From Nitrosomonas communis (GTDB lineage: Bacteria > Pseudomonadota > Gammaproteobacteria > Burkholderiales > Nitrosomonadaceae), in the NCBI RefSeq assembly GCF_001007935.1, contig NZ_CP011451.1, positions 1,860,001 through 1,924,000 on the forward strand: 64,000 bases of DNA, read 5' to 3'. A program made the position numbers and the translations under genes. Below the pieces are notes generated by a model. It was not told the DNA's origin. It ran no database searches and worked only from the letters and a program-made list of their open reading frames with translations. Positions 53,206-63,447 of this stretch are shown here, in pieces; within the stretch, counting starts at the first letter, position 1; each line of letters opens with the position of its first letter.

Positions 53206-56200
53206 TTACTCCAGGGAGAATACTACTCGGCTGTTAGGCTGCTGACCATCACTTGCAGGCTCTACTTTTGTCCCCAGCACGAATACGCGCTCGTTCGGAA
53301 TGCCGCCTTGCTCAATCAGCCAATAGAGGACAGCGCTTGCTCTTTGTTCTGCAAGTTCATGCAACTCATCATCACGGATTGTGGTGTGAGCGAGGATCAG
53401 CTGTTTCATTTCCTCTACAGGTAAGCTTTTGGTCAATCCGATGATGTTTTTGGGCTTTTCGAAATCAGCTTCTTTATAGACGTGCGTGAGATACTGGGCG
53501 TATTCTTTTTCATTGAGCCTGATTTCGTCCAGTGTACCAGTAGCCTGTCCTTTTTTTACGCTTGCGGAAAGTTTCTGTGCCTTGATGCTTCGCTCGAGTA
53601 ATGCATGTTTGAGCTCTTCATGATCGTTGACCGGATCCGCAAAACTCGTTATTTCAAGCTTGAGCGCAGGATGATCCAGCAAGGCTGCCGCCAGTGCCTG
53701 CAGACGTTTTTCTGCTTCAGGTTGAAGTGTGGGGTAGCCTGAAGGGAAGCTGATCTGTGACAGCTCCTCTTCATCTCCCATTAAAGAGCTCAGCAAGGTA
53801 AACGGGGCTGTGGCGGCTTTGGTGATCAAATTGACAAATGCTGTCCAGACAATGCCTGTCAAACTGAACTCGGGATCGTTGATCGATCCCTTGAGTGGCA
53901 GACGAATGTCTATTTCGCCATGTCTATTCTTGAGAAGTGATATGGCGAGATGGAGCGGCAGTGACACAGCTTCAGGACTATCGGTTTTGTCGCCGAGAAC
54001 AAGTTGATCCAAAAAGATTTTGTTTTTCGCTTTCAATTCACCGTTTTCAATATGATAATTGACATCAAGCGAGAGTTTTCCTTTCTCAATGACATAGCCA
54101 ATGTATCTGCCAGAATAAGGACTAAACGTTGGCAAATCGATCCCCGTCGCGGTTGACTTGATATCGAGAAAGAGTTGTCCGCTGAATGGATCAATCATGC
54201 CTGAAATGTGCAGTGGTGCAGATCGATCAAACAAGCCTTGGATATCTATTTTTCCAGATTTACCTGGATGAAGTGGTCCAATCTGGCCTTTGAGTCTAGC
54301 CAAATTAGCGCGGTAGCTTGGTTTGATGAATTGATCTGCAAAATCAATATTACTATTTCGTAAAACAATTTTATCGATATAAACGGGTAAGGGGGCATTG
54401 TCGGCTGGCGCAATAGGGGTTGGCTGGCTGACTGAACCGTTCAAAGTGGACTCGGGAATGGGGGTAGGCTCTGTTTGCTTGACAAGACTGTGAAGATTGA
54501 GCTTCTTATTCGGTAATAAGGTGACGCGCGCATAAAAATCAGCGAGGTCAATGGTTGCGATGTCCACTCGTAATGGTTCGTTGATAAACTTGATGTTTGC
54601 AAGATCGATTTCTTTCCAGCGTAGCAACCTAGAGCCTTTGTCCTTATCAACTATATTGAAGTCAGTCAGTTGTCCTTTGCCAGTTAAGGCTATTTTGAGG
54701 GGTTCTCCATCTACTTTCGCATTACCCTGAAAAGAGAGTGCGCCCTGAGTAAGAAGCGCATTTAATCGATCGCTTAACCAACCCTGCAAAGGTACCAAAT
54801 CAACATTTTTGAGATTAAAGATGAGATCAGTTGTGAAAGGTGTTCGCCTGAGATTGCCTCTGGTTTCAATGCTGCCGTGCTGATTAATGGTTGCTTGCAA
54901 TAGCAGATCGAGTGGTGTGGCACCGTCCACATCAATATGGTTAATCATCAAATTCAATGAATCGATGTTCATTGGGGCTATTTTTGCCAGCGTGTGATCT
55001 TCAAAACGTACGGAAGCATTCGTCAATTTCACTTGATTGATTTGTGTTGACCAGGCTTTGCCAGTTTCAGTGTTTACCTGGGGGGTAGCGAACTCTGTTG
55101 ACATCTCGTCTCGATCGTTGTTAGTTTCTACCATGCCAGTGCTTGCTGGATAGGCCGGTTTGGCAGCGGGAATGGGAACGGCCGTTTTGGCTGAAAACAC
55201 GGCAACCTTCTCTGATTTACTGAATGCATAGGATCTATTGGCAGGTTTTTTATCTGGAATAGGAATGAGAGAGGTGGAATTTTCGATGGATTGAGGCGCT
55301 GATGACAATGTTACTGCGGGAGCAGCATTGCCGGATGATGATGCCAATATAAACAGTTGAGCCAGATCAAGTTGACCATCAGCTTGCCGGCGTATCAATG
55401 TCTTTGTCTCATCCAGTATCACCGAACCCAGCTCGATAAACCGTTGAGCACGATTGATCTTGATCGTATCGATGTCCAGTTTCGGCAGTTGCAGCACAGG
55501 TTCCGTTTCGCCATGACGCGTGAGTTTTGCATCTGCCAGCGATATCGTTGTCTCTACAGGCTGAGGCTCGGTCAGTACTGCTTCCTGCAATGTCATATCG
55601 AGCCGTTTCAACGCTACTTGATGCGGCGCTTGAACTGCTTCATTGTCGATAGCCAGTTTCTTGAGTGCAGCACGGCCAGACAGGCTAATGGTAGGTGCTT
55701 TGTCCCTCATTTGCGTAAAAACCAATGATAAATCGCTGTCTAGGTTTCCGGAAAGTAGACGGAAACCGACCGGAATAGGAGAATATTCATCGATATCAGT
55801 CAGATCAATATCATTAAACTTAAGCGAGAGCGTTGCTTCACGCCTGTCAGTAAACGGGCGCAACTTACCTTCGAGTAAAAATGGAGCGCCATTGATCGTA
55901 GCGCTGAGATGGGGTTCAACCCAATTGGTTTGTGTGCTTTGAAAATTAGCAATAAATGGAATGCCCAGCTTGATTTGGTCAATATTCTGCTGGCTTTTTT
56001 TGAGCCGATCCTCAAACGCTACGGTTCCTCCATCAATGCTGATGTTACTGATGGAAAAACGCGATTTGCCTTGTGTATCATCTGCTGAGCTGGTGGGCTG
56101 TGACTGGAATTGCTCGATCAGATCGGAAATATTGAAACGATGCTTATCCTCACGCACGAGGTGCAGTCTGGGCGCTGTTAACGTTACGGTACTGACAATG

Positions 56201-56538
56201 GGGGCTAGATGCCTGATCGATTCGGCGCTCAGATCAACATATAAACGAGCGAAAGCAAACAGAAGGTTGTCAGTATTGGCTTTTTCTGCTACCCGGAAGC
56301 CTGATATAGTCAATTCTAACGTATAAGGCTGAATGTCAATAGATTGAATGGTAACCGACCGATTCAGCTTCTCGGATAAAATGCCTTCAATCTTGTTCTT
56401 GGCATAACCAGGTAACCAATAATAGCCAAGCAATCCAAACAGTGCGGTGACTAGTATAACAACACCGAAGCTAATAACGAGACGCTTGCGCGTCACGAAA
56501 CGACGTGGTGCTACAGGAGAATTTAAAGAATTTCCCAT
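53206..56538 (-). CDS. DUF748 (AsmA-like) envelope protein
   Basis: The 1110-residue protein starts at ATG 56538 (GGAGG upstream), 18 codons after the longest frame. A membrane helix lies near residues 19-44 (VISFGVVILVTALFGLLGYYW), followed by a long beta-rich region with NRSVTIQSIDIQPYTLELTISGF, repeated DUF748/AsmA segments, a Pro/Ser linker (about 420-495), and a C-terminal OmpA-like part. Such proteins are predicted to be part of inter-membrane lipid transport. Its upstream neighbour is an FKBP foldase. Confidence 0.85.
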   Translation of the reverse strand: MGNSLNSPVAPRRFVTRKRLVISFGVVILVTALFGLLGYYWLPGYAKNKIEGILSEKLNRSVTIQSIDIQPYTLELTISGFRVAEKANTDNLLFAFARLYVDLSAESIRHLAPIVSTVTLTAPRLHLVREDKHRFNISDLIEQFQSQPTSSADDTQGKSRFSISNISIDGGTVAFEDRLKKSQQNIDQIKLGIPFIANFQSTQTNWVEPHLSATINGAPFLLEGKLRPFTDRREATLSLKFNDIDLTDIDEYSPIPVGFRLLSGNLDSDLSLVFTQMRDKAPTISLSGRAALKKLAIDNEAVQAPHQVALKRLDMTLQEAVLTEPQPVETTISLADAKLTRHGETEPVLQLPKLDIDTIKINRAQRFIELGSVILDETKTLIRRQADGQLDLAQLFILASSSGNAAPAVTLSSAPQSIENSTSLIPIPDKKPANRSYAFSKSEKVAVFSAKTAVPIPAAKPAYPASTGMVETNNDRDEMSTEFATPQVNTETGKAWSTQINQVKLTNASVRFEDHTLAKIAPMNIDSLNLMINHIDVDGATPLDLLLQATINQHGSIETRGNLRRTPFTTDLIFNLKNVDLVPLQGWLSDRLNALLTQGALSFQGNAKVDGEPLKIALTGKGQLTDFNIVDKDKGSRLLRWKEIDLANIKFINEPLRVDIATIDLADFYARVTLLPNKKLNLHSLVKQTEPTPIPESTLNGSVSQPTPIAPADNAPLPVYIDKIVLRNSNIDFADQFIKPSYRANLARLKGQIGPLHPGKSGKIDIQGLFDRSAPLHISGMIDPFSGQLFLDIKSTATGIDLPTFSPYSGRYIGYVIEKGKLSLDVNYHIENGELKAKNKIFLDQLVLGDKTDSPEAVSLPLHLAISLLKNRHGEIDIRLPLKGSINDPEFSLTGIVWTAFVNLITKAATAPFTLLSSLMGDEEELSQISFPSGYPTLQPEAEKRLQALAAALLDHPALKLEITSFADPVNDHEELKHALLERSIKAQKLSASVKKGQATGTLDEIRLNEKEYAQYLTHVYKEADFEKPKNIIGLTKSLPVEEMKQLILAHTTIRDDELHELAEQRASAVLYWLIEQGGIPNERVFVLGTKVEPASDGQQPNSRVVFSLE

Positions 56539-56649
56539 GCAATCGTACCTCCAGAAACGAGCCTGCAGGAAGCGGCGGGTAACGCAAGCCAAAAGTTGTT
56601 ACTGAGCGCAGGTGATTAACTTGCTTGCGTTACCTGGCTGGATTGGCTG

Positions 56650-57117
56650 CTATTGCAAGCCAATCAATTCTACATCGAAAATCAAGGTTGCATTCGGTGG
56701 AATCACATTGCCAGCGCCGTGCGCGCCATAAGCCATATCGGGAGGAATGATCAATGTACGTTGCCCACCCACTTTCATTCCCATTACTCCTCGATCCCAG
56801 CCTTTGATAACACGTCCTGAACCCAGCAAAAATGAAAAGGGCTCCTTCCGGTCGTATGAGCTATCAAATTTTTTTCCTTTTTTATCAGGAGCCGCCGCAT
56901 CATAAAGCCAGCCTGTATAATGAACACGCACGGTTTTACCTATTACAGCTTCCTCTCCTGTACCCTCCTTGACATCGATTTTTTGCAATTCAGTGGCTCC
57001 TGACGTGGCGGTGTGTGGCTCTGAGGCATGTTCCTTGTAGGCAACAGCGCTCAGCGGCAATAGCGTTAAACTTAGCAGAAAAAAGCTCAAACTCAATGAA
57101 ATTTTTGTTCTATCCAT
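56650..57117 (-). CDS. FKBP-type peptidyl-prolyl isomerase, secreted
   Basis: The 155-residue protein has a signal peptide ([24 protein letters not shown], about residues 6-24) and one FKBP domain with [44 protein letters not shown], and the terminal FDVELI. ATG 57117 has GAGG upstream. It probably folds periplasmic proteins and may assist the DUF748 protein encoded downstream, though that is inference. Confidence 0.92.
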   Translation of the reverse strand: MDRTKISLSLSFFLLSLTLLPLSAVAYKEHASEPHTATSGATELQKIDVKEGTGEEAVIGKTVRVHYTGWLYDAAAPDKKGKKFDSSYDRKEPFSFLLGSGRVIKGWDRGVMGMKVGGQRTLIIPPDMAYGAHGAGNVIPPNATLIFDVELIGLQ

Positions 57118-57287
57118 AAAAACCTCAAAAGAAAAATCAAAAAATGTATTGCCTTTTATCAAACAGCAGCAAGTATTATACTCACTATGGCTTACCTATT
57201 TGGGCAATCCATGCAATTTCATATTATTGTGCCTTATTAACGGCATTCTGTTTTTTTAAAATTTTATAATCCGATTTATTTATTCAT

Positions 57288-57740
57288 ATGCAATTAAACG
57301 AACAAGCAAATCAGAATAGAGATGGAGTGCATATCCTGCACTTACATAATTCTCTTTTTATGCGTTGGCTTTATTTGGGGGTCGGCTTCACAGCTTTGCT
57401 GTTGGGGATATTGGGTATTTTTTTACCTATTCTTCCTACTACACCGTTTATCTTGCTAGCTGCAGCTTGTTTTGCACGCAGTTCAGAACGTCTTCATGAT
57501 TTTTTGCTCGGTAATCGTATTACTGGCCCCATCATTTACGAATGGTGCCAATACCGTAGCGTATCCCGGCGAGTCAAACGCTGGGTATATTTTATGATCA
57601 TCTTGTCATTTGGTAGCTCTATCTTGATGGTATCTTCCTATTGGCTTAAGTCAATGCTAATTGCGCTGCTAATGATATTAATGTTTTTTATATGGCGCAT
57701 ACCAGTCAGAGATACCGTCATTTATTCAAAAGAAAATTAA
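57288..57740 (+). CDS. DUF454 (YbaN-like) membrane protein
   Basis: The 150-residue protein has the family block LYLGVGFTALLLGILGIFLPILPTTPFILLAA and three to four membrane helices. Function of DUF454 is unknown. The first 24 residues are a hydrophilic extension; an internal Met (MRWLYLGVG) would match other family members better, but I keep the longer frame with low certainty. Confidence 0.8.
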   Translation: MQLNEQANQNRDGVHILHLHNSLFMRWLYLGVGFTALLLGILGIFLPILPTTPFILLAAACFARSSERLHDFLLGNRITGPIIYEWCQYRSVSRRVKRWVYFMIILSFGSSILMVSSYWLKSMLIALLMILMFFIWRIPVRDTVIYSKEN

Positions 57741-58104
57741 CAGGCTTGATTATTGTCAGCAGCTATTTTGCCGATCCTTAAAAACGCAAAATCAAGTGCG
57801 TGCTGATGTATCTGGTATGCAAGAATAAATTATTCCCGCCACGACGGAAGCTGGTAAATTTATGGAATGGTAAAAGCTAATACCCAAGCCGGGATGAAAA
57901 GTATTTATAGAATCTTAAAAAAAGTTGTCAATAAAACTATTATAGCTGATTCATCAAGGGGATAGTCCGCTTAAAACTATAACGACGCGGTAAAATCCCT
58001 AAAAAGTAAAACTTCAGTTCTCTGCTAAAAGTATTGAACAAAAATATTAGCGGAAAATTTCTTTTCAGTATCGTGCAGACATCTTTCTTGGTTAACTTTA
58101 ATGT
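57741..58104. other. 364-bp AT-rich spacer
   Basis: No gene, RNA or clear palindrome seen. It ends at the left terminal repeat of the IS remnant. Confidence 0.5.
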
Positions 58105-58743
58105 GAATTAAGAGCTAACTGGTAAAAAATTCCAGGAAAACAGAGCCGCAGCCAGCTTTACGAATACATGCATCATAAGCCCCTTATAAGAACGCACTTT
58201 GCTGGCCCATTCAATGCCTGCTTTTTCTGCTATCCAAGCAAATAATGTTTCAATCGATTGCCGCACGCGAGCAACTGCTGTAGACAACCATTGATCCTGT
58301 AGCTCCAGATAGGGTTGCCTCGCAAGGGTTACCGAAAATGAATCAGTCAACCACACCTGCCTGGGATTCCTGATTTCCTGTTCTTGCTGAATCAGTGCTA
58401 ATAAGGGTGCAAACACATCGGCTACTCGATTCAGGCGCTGAACATAAGCCACATAACCTGGGAGTCGTGGAAACTCATCGCGCAAGTGGCGATCCGCAAA
58501 CGCATCAATACCTTTGATCTCTCGATGCTTGTCTACTACACCGAACAGGAAGAGGGTAATGATTTCTTCGTAGCTAAAACTTAAATCCGCGTAATGGCTC
58601 ATTCTTTGATTATAAGTTCAAAGATTTTGCTGGTAATGCTTCGGTTTTTCCAGTTCATTGGTTACTTTGATTGAAATTGGGTGATGCTTTCCTCAATAGT
58701 TTAATGTTATAGATGAACTGGCTTCTATTTCAGCTCTTAATTC
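58105..58743 (-). mobile_element. Internally deleted insertion sequence (639 bp)
   Basis: GAATTAAGAGCT (58105-58116) and AGCTCTTAATTC (58732-58743) are perfect 12-bp terminal inverted repeats that bracket the shortened transposase frame. The left repeat overlaps the transposase stop. No clear target duplication is visible. It looks like a non-autonomous derivative of a DDE-transposase IS. Confidence 0.65.
58108..58602 (-). pseudogene. Transposase with internal deletion
   Basis: The 164-residue frame begins MSHYADLSFSYEEIITLFLFGVV and PRLPGYVAYVQRLNRVADV and ends SIETLFAWIAEKAGIEWASKVRSYKGLMMHVFVKLAAALFSW. In full-length relatives about 100 residues carrying the middle DDE catalytic part lie between WLTDSFSVTLARQ and the final VRQSIETLF block; here they are missing in frame. 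It probably cannot catalyse transposition. IS family assignment (IS982- or IS4/5-like) is uncertain. Confidence 0.75.
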
Positions 58744-58861
58744 GTATTTTAATAGTAGCAATTGAGTTACAGAGGTTCGTAAGCAATTTTGGGGGCTTAG
58801 TCTGAGTATGATAAACTTATAAAGAAGAGCTTAATTATTTAGAAGTTAACAGGAGAGAAGA

Positions 58862-59170
58862 ATGAAGAAAAAGCTACCTTTGTTGTTATTAGGTTGTATG
58901 CTGGTGGTATTGAGTGGCTGCTCGAGAGATAAATATATGCCAGAAGCAGGCGCAACGCCTGAGACTATTTTTAAGGAGGCTTGTGCAAAATGCCATTCTC
59001 CTGTAAATGGCAAGGTAATGGCGTTGAGTCCGGAAATAGCCAACAAGGAGGCAATTATTGATAGGATTAGAAATGGGAAAGGATTAGGCATGCCTGCTTT
59101 CCCTAATCTCATGGGTGATTCCGTGGAAGGTCTGGCACAATATGTATTGGAAAATAGCACAACAAAGTAA
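58862..59170 (+). CDS. Monoheme cytochrome c lipoprotein
   Basis: The 102-residue protein has a lipobox LSGC (about 17-20) and one CAKCH heme motif with the axial Met in GLGMPAFPN, the class I fold with a very short C terminus. It is probably anchored on the periplasmic side and acts as an electron carrier. AGGAGAG precedes the ATG. A strong terminator follows, before fnr. The IS remnant lies 118 bp upstream and may have separated it from an older promoter. Confidence 0.85.
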   Translation: MKKKLPLLLLGCMLVVLSGCSRDKYMPEAGATPETIFKEACAKCHSPVNGKVMALSPEIANKEAIIDRIRNGKGLGMPAFPNLMGDSVEGLAQYVLENSTTK

Positions 59171-59229
59171 ATTGTTGACAGCTGTCATTTTCTGTGATAG
59201 AGGTTTTTGCTGGACATTATGAGCTATCC

Positions 59230-59276
59230 ATGCCGCATAAGGATTTCTGAATGGTTTGCTTGTGCGGCATTTTTTG
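59230..59276 (+). terminator. Intrinsic terminator after the cytochrome c gene
   Basis: ATGCCGCATAAG (59230-59241) pairs with CTTGTGCGGCAT (59259-59270), 12 pairs with one G-T, then TTTTT. It separates the cytochrome gene from fnr. Confidence 0.88.
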
Positions 59277-59328
59277 ATTGAAGCGGTAATTTGAGTTGAC
59301 TTAATTCGTATTTACTCAGGAATTTGTC

Positions 59329-60072
59329 TTGCCTAATCACACAATAGCTAGAAATTATATTGTATCTACAGCGGAATCGAAATGTGCTACTTGTAGTTTG
59401 CGAGAGATATGTTTGCCAGTGGGTCTTGATAAAGATGAAACAGAGCTCCTGGGCGATTTAATTAATCATAAGTATAGGATTCGACGTGGAGAGCACTTGT
59501 TTCATACTGGATTAGCTTTCAAATCACTTTATGCTGTCCGCAATGGTTTTTTTAAATCTTGTGTACTTGACTCGGATGGTCGTCAGCAGGTTACTGGGTT
59601 TTATATGACGGGAGAGTTGTTGGGGCTGGATGCAATTAGCTCAGAAAAACACACTTGTGATACCGTTGCGTTAGAAGATAGCGAGGTTTGTGAGGTTCCT
59701 TTTATCAAGCTTGAAGAGATCAGCCGTCGTATTCCCTTGCTTATGCATCATTTTCATAAAATCATGAGTCGTGAAATCGTTCAAGATCACACCATAATGA
59801 TGTTGATGGGAGGTAGAAAAGCTGAAGAACGATTAGCTGCTTTTTTACTTAATCTATCAGAACGTTTTGCCAAGCGTGGATATTCATCCACAAATTTTAT
59901 TCTTAGAATGACGCGCGAAGAGATCGGAAGCTACCTGGGGCTCAAGCTTGAAACGGTTAGCCGTTCATTGTCCAGATTGCAAGAAGAAGGAATTATTACG
60001 ATCAACAACAAAAACGTCAGATTAAACGATATTTATCGCTTGAGCCACAAAATTAGTGGCTACTCAGATTGA
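59329..60072 (+). CDS. fnr: FNR-family oxygen-sensing regulator
   Basis: The 247-residue Crp-FNR protein has C19, C22, C28 (KCATCSLREIC) and C121 (EVCEVPF), matching the four [4Fe-4S] ligands of E. coli FNR. The recognition helix LETVSRSLSRLQ has the E-SR residues for the TTGAT half-site. It would be active without oxygen. The likely start is TTG 59329 (AGGA upstream); no ATG precedes C19. Its target could be the FNR box at 34938 and promoters elsewhere. It is monocistronic and separated from the cytochrome gene by a terminator. Confidence 0.93.
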   Translation: MPNHTIARNYIVSTAESKCATCSLREICLPVGLDKDETELLGDLINHKYRIRRGEHLFHTGLAFKSLYAVRNGFFKSCVLDSDGRQQVTGFYMTGELLGLDAISSEKHTCDTVALEDSEVCEVPFIKLEEISRRIPLLMHHFHKIMSREIVQDHTIMMLMGGRKAEERLAAFLLNLSERFAKRGYSSTNFILRMTREEIGSYLGLKLETVSRSLSRLQEEGIITINNKNVRLNDIYRLSHKISGYSD

Positions 60073-60143
60073 GAGTGGTTGTAATTTCTTGTCATTCAGA
60101 ATTTATTGGAACCTCAATCTATATTTTTAGATAAATGGCTTTC

Positions 60144-60171
60144 TTGAGAGTAGGCTAGAGCATGTTATAAT
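60144..60171 (+). promoter_or_regulatory. Sigma-70 promoter of rpsB
   Basis: TTGAGA (60144-60149) and TATAAT (60166-60171) with a 16-bp spacer. The transcript would start near 60179 with a leader of about 145 nt before the rpsB ATG. Confidence 0.75.
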
Positions 60172-60322
60172 CGCCGGCTATCAAGACTCTCAAATATATA
60201 GCGGGAAGTCTAATTGTAATCCATATAGTAAATATTAATAAATACACACACTTGTCATTATAGGGTGCTTAATAAGCAAAATAGCTGGAGACGAGTGGCG
60301 GTTTAACCCTAAAGGAAATTTT

Positions 60323-61048
60323 ATGTCAGTAAATATGCGTCAAATGTTAGAGGCTGGTGTACATTTTGGACATCAGACCCGCTTCTGGAATCCCAAAATG
60401 TCTCCGTATATTTTTGGGCAGCGAAATAAGATTCATATTATCAATCTTGAAAAAACCTTGGTCATGTTTGATGATGCGATGAAATATTTGCGTAGACTGT
60501 CTGCAAATGGAGGCACTATTCTGTTTGTTGGAACAAAACGCCAAGCACGCGATATCATTCGCGAAGAGGCAACACGTTGTGGTTCTCCCTATGTTAACCA
60601 GCGCTGGTTGGGGGGGATGTTAACCAATTTTAAAACAATTAAACAATCGATCAAGCGCCTCCAAGACATGGAGGCAATGGTGCAGGATGGTTTGCTTGAT
60701 AAGTTCGTCAAAAAAGAGGCGCTCGATTTTCAACGTGAACTCGATAAGCTCAATAACAGTTTAGGTGGCATCAAGGAGATGAAAGGGCTGCCTGATGCGA
60801 TGTTTGTTATTGATGTGGGATATCAAAAAGGAACTATCACTGAGGCAAACAAATTGGGGGTTCCTATTGTGGGTGTTGTCGATACTAATCATAGCCCGGC
60901 TGGCGTGGAGTATGTGATTCCGGGCAATGATGATTCAGGCCAAGCTATACGTCTTTATGCGCGCGCAGCAGCTGATGCTATTTTGGAAGGGCGCAATCAA
61001 TCTATCCAGGAAATTATCGAAATGAGTAATTCTAGCGCTGAAAGTTGA
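60323..61048 (+). CDS. rpsB: 30S ribosomal protein S2
   Basis: The 241-residue protein starts [32 protein letters not shown] and has [24 protein letters not shown] and GVVDTNHSP, all standard S2 blocks. AAGGAAA precedes the ATG. It heads the conserved rpsB-tsf-pyrH-frr-uppS operon. The leader includes a GGAGACGAGTGGCGG segment, which may be the S2 autoregulation site. Confidence 0.97.
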   Translation: MSVNMRQMLEAGVHFGHQTRFWNPKMSPYIFGQRNKIHIINLEKTLVMFDDAMKYLRRLSANGGTILFVGTKRQARDIIREEATRCGSPYVNQRWLGGMLTNFKTIKQSIKRLQDMEAMVQDGLLDKFVKKEALDFQRELDKLNNSLGGIKEMKGLPDAMFVIDVGYQKGTITEANKLGVPIVGVVDTNHSPAGVEYVIPGNDDSGQAIRLYARAAADAILEGRNQSIQEIIEMSNSSAES

Positions 61049-61229
61049 TTAGATTTAGCTAGAAATGTAGAAAAGAAGTAGTGATTAGAGCAGAAACAGA
61101 ATTTGAAGCAGATATTCACTTTCGATTCTGTTATAAAATAAAAAAAGTGGTAAATGATAAAACCATTATATTGCTCTTTTCTTTCATCTTTATTAATCAA
61201 TAATTAAGTTTTTAGTACTTGGAGTAAAT

Positions 61230-62126
61230 ATGGCGGAAATTACCGCAAGTATGGTAAAAGAATTACGTGAGCGAACCGGCTTGGGTATGATGGAGTGTAA
61301 AAAGGCCTTGGCAGAAACAAGCGGTGATATAAAAGCAGCGGAAGATTTGTTGCGAATCAAAAGCGGTGCCAAGGCAAGTAAAGCGTCTGGACGTATCGCT
61401 GCTGAAGGTGTTATTGGCGCTTATATTTCGACAGATAGGAAAAATGGCGCATTAGTGGAAATTAACTGTGAGACTGATTTTGTCGCAAAAAATGACGATT
61501 TCGTCAATTTTGCCAAAAGTTTGGCGCAGTTGATTGCAGCAGAAAAAGTGACTGAGACAGGAGCGCTCTCGACGATGACGCTGCCTCATGGAGAAACTGT
61601 GGAAGCCTCCCGCCAGGCTTTAGTGATGAAGCTTGGAGAAAATATCAGTATAAGACGAAGTGTTTGTTACACGGCAAATGGCAATCTCGCAATGTACCTG
61701 CACGGATCAAAAATTGGTGTAATGATCGATTACTCCGGTGGGGATGAAGCGCTAGGTAAGGATTTAGCTATGCATATTGCTGCATGTAAGCCGATATGCG
61801 TTTCTGGTGAGCAAATACCATCAGACTTGCTGGAACATGAGCGTCAGATTTTTGCAGCACAGGCTGCAGAGAGTGGAAAGCCGGCCAATATTATCGAGAA
61901 AATGGTAGAAGGACGGATAGCGAAATATTTAGCTGAGGTAACCTTGCAAGGTCAGCCTTTTGTTAAGGATCCAGAGCAAACAGTCGAGAAATTGCTTGCT
62001 AGCAAATCTGCCAAGGTTAATGGTTTTACTCTTTTTGTGGTTGGTGAGGGGATAGAGAAAAAGTCTGACGATTTTGCTGCTGAAGTTATGGCGCAAGTTA
62101 GTCAAACAAAAGAGAATAAAGCATAA
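61230..62126 (+). CDS. tsf: Elongation factor Ts
   Basis: The 298-residue protein starts [27 protein letters not shown] with [30 protein letters not shown], the nucleotide-exchange core for EF-Tu. A TTGGAG ribosome site precedes the ATG. The 181-bp gap after rpsB has no clear terminator. Confidence 0.97.
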   Translation: MAEITASMVKELRERTGLGMMECKKALAETSGDIKAAEDLLRIKSGAKASKASGRIAAEGVIGAYISTDRKNGALVEINCETDFVAKNDDFVNFAKSLAQLIAAEKVTETGALSTMTLPHGETVEASRQALVMKLGENISIRRSVCYTANGNLAMYLHGSKIGVMIDYSGGDEALGKDLAMHIAACKPICVSGEQIPSDLLEHERQIFAAQAAESGKPANIIEKMVEGRIAKYLAEVTLQGQPFVKDPEQTVEKLLASKSAKVNGFTLFVVGEGIEKKSDDFAAEVMAQVSQTKENKA

Positions 62127-62148
62127 TAGCCATTTCTTACTTCAGCTT

Positions 62149-62865
62149 ATGCCATCTGCTTATAAACGTATTCTGCTGAAACTTTCTGGGGAAGCCCTGA
62201 TGGGCGACGATAAGTATGGGATTAATCGCAATGTGGTAGAGCATATCGTGGTTGAAATTGCAGAGGCATGCCAGTTCGGTGTTGAAGTGGCCATCGTGGT
62301 AGGAGGGGGAAACATCTTTCGTGGCATGAAATCTGCCGGTGACGGCATGGATCGGGTAACCGCGGATTACATGGGTATGTTGGCTACCATAATGAATGCT
62401 CTGGCCCTGCAGGATGCGATGCGCAGGAAAGGCTTAATATCACGAGTACAATCTGCATTACGAATTGATCAGGTGGTAGAACCCTATATACGCAATAAGG
62501 CAATACGGTATTTAGAAGAGGGGAAAGTTGTAATATTTGCCGCGGGTACCGGTAACCCTTTTTTTACTACCGATACCGCTGCTGCGTTGCGGGGCATGGA
62601 AATTAATGCTGATGTTGTACTTAAAGCGACTAAGGTAGATGGGATTTATTCTAGTGATCCCAAAATAAATTCCAACGCAACACGCTATCATCATTTATCT
62701 TTTGACGAGGCAATTATTGAAAATCTGCAAGTCATGGACGCTACAGCTCTGACACTTTGTCGCGACCAGAAATTACCCATTAATGTTTTTAGTATCTTTA
62801 AATCGGGCGCGCTTATGCGAATACTCATGGGGGAAGATGAAGGAACCCTGGTAAGTAATGGATGA
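62149..62865 (+). CDS. pyrH: UMP kinase
   Basis: The 238-residue protein starts at ATG 62149, not upstream inside tsf. It has [53 protein letters not shown], all standard for the bacterial hexameric UMP kinase. It makes UDP for pyrimidine nucleotides. It is 22 bp after tsf. Confidence 0.96.
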   Translation: MPSAYKRILLKLSGEALMGDDKYGINRNVVEHIVVEIAEACQFGVEVAIVVGGGNIFRGMKSAGDGMDRVTADYMGMLATIMNALALQDAMRRKGLISRVQSALRIDQVVEPYIRNKAIRYLEEGKVVIFAAGTGNPFFTTDTAAALRGMEINADVVLKATKVDGIYSSDPKINSNATRYHHLSFDEAIIENLQVMDATALTLCRDQKLPINVFSIFKSGALMRILMGEDEGTLVSNG

Positions 62866-62886
62866 TTCAAATTAGGACGATTAATT

Positions 62887-63444
62887 ATGATCGCTGATGT
62901 AAAAAAATCTGCTGAGCAGAAAATGCAGAAGACTCTGGAAGCACTTAAAACTGATTTTAGTAAAGTCAGGAGCGGCCGTCCACATACTGGTCTATTAGAC
63001 CATGTTATGGTTGACTACTATGGAACCCCAACCCCTATTAATCAAGTGGCTAATATTAGCTTACCAGATGCGCGTACCATTGGTGTGGTGCCTTGGGATA
63101 AAAAAATGCTCAATGCTATTGAAAAAGCCATTCGTGAATCTGAATTAGGGGTGAATCCTATGACAGTGGGTGAAATGGTACGTGTACCCATGCCGCCGCT
63201 GACTGAAGAACGGCGTCGAGAACTTACTAAGATTGTTAAGAATGAGGCTGAAGCCGCCCGAGTAGCCATGCGTAATATTCGTCGAGATGCAAACGCTCAC
63301 ATGAAAGAATTACTCAAAGAAAAACAAATTTCTGAGGACGATGATCGGCGAGGTCAGGAGGAGATTCAGAAACTCATTGATCGCTATATCGCTGAAGTAG
63401 ATAAATCTTTGCAAGCCAAAGAAGCCGAATTGATGGCTGTGTAA
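62887..63444 (+). CDS. frr: Ribosome-recycling factor
   Basis: The 185-residue protein has [38 protein letters not shown] blocks and [21 protein letters not shown], standard RRF. It splits post-termination ribosomes with EF-G. It follows pyrH by 21 bp and stops 3 bp before uppS. Confidence 0.96.
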   Translation: MIADVKKSAEQKMQKTLEALKTDFSKVRSGRPHTGLLDHVMVDYYGTPTPINQVANISLPDARTIGVVPWDKKMLNAIEKAIRESELGVNPMTVGEMVRVPMPPLTEERRRELTKIVKNEAEAARVAMRNIRRDANAHMKELLKEKQISEDDDRRGQEEIQKLIDRYIAEVDKSLQAKEAELMAV

Positions 63445-63447
63445 GTT

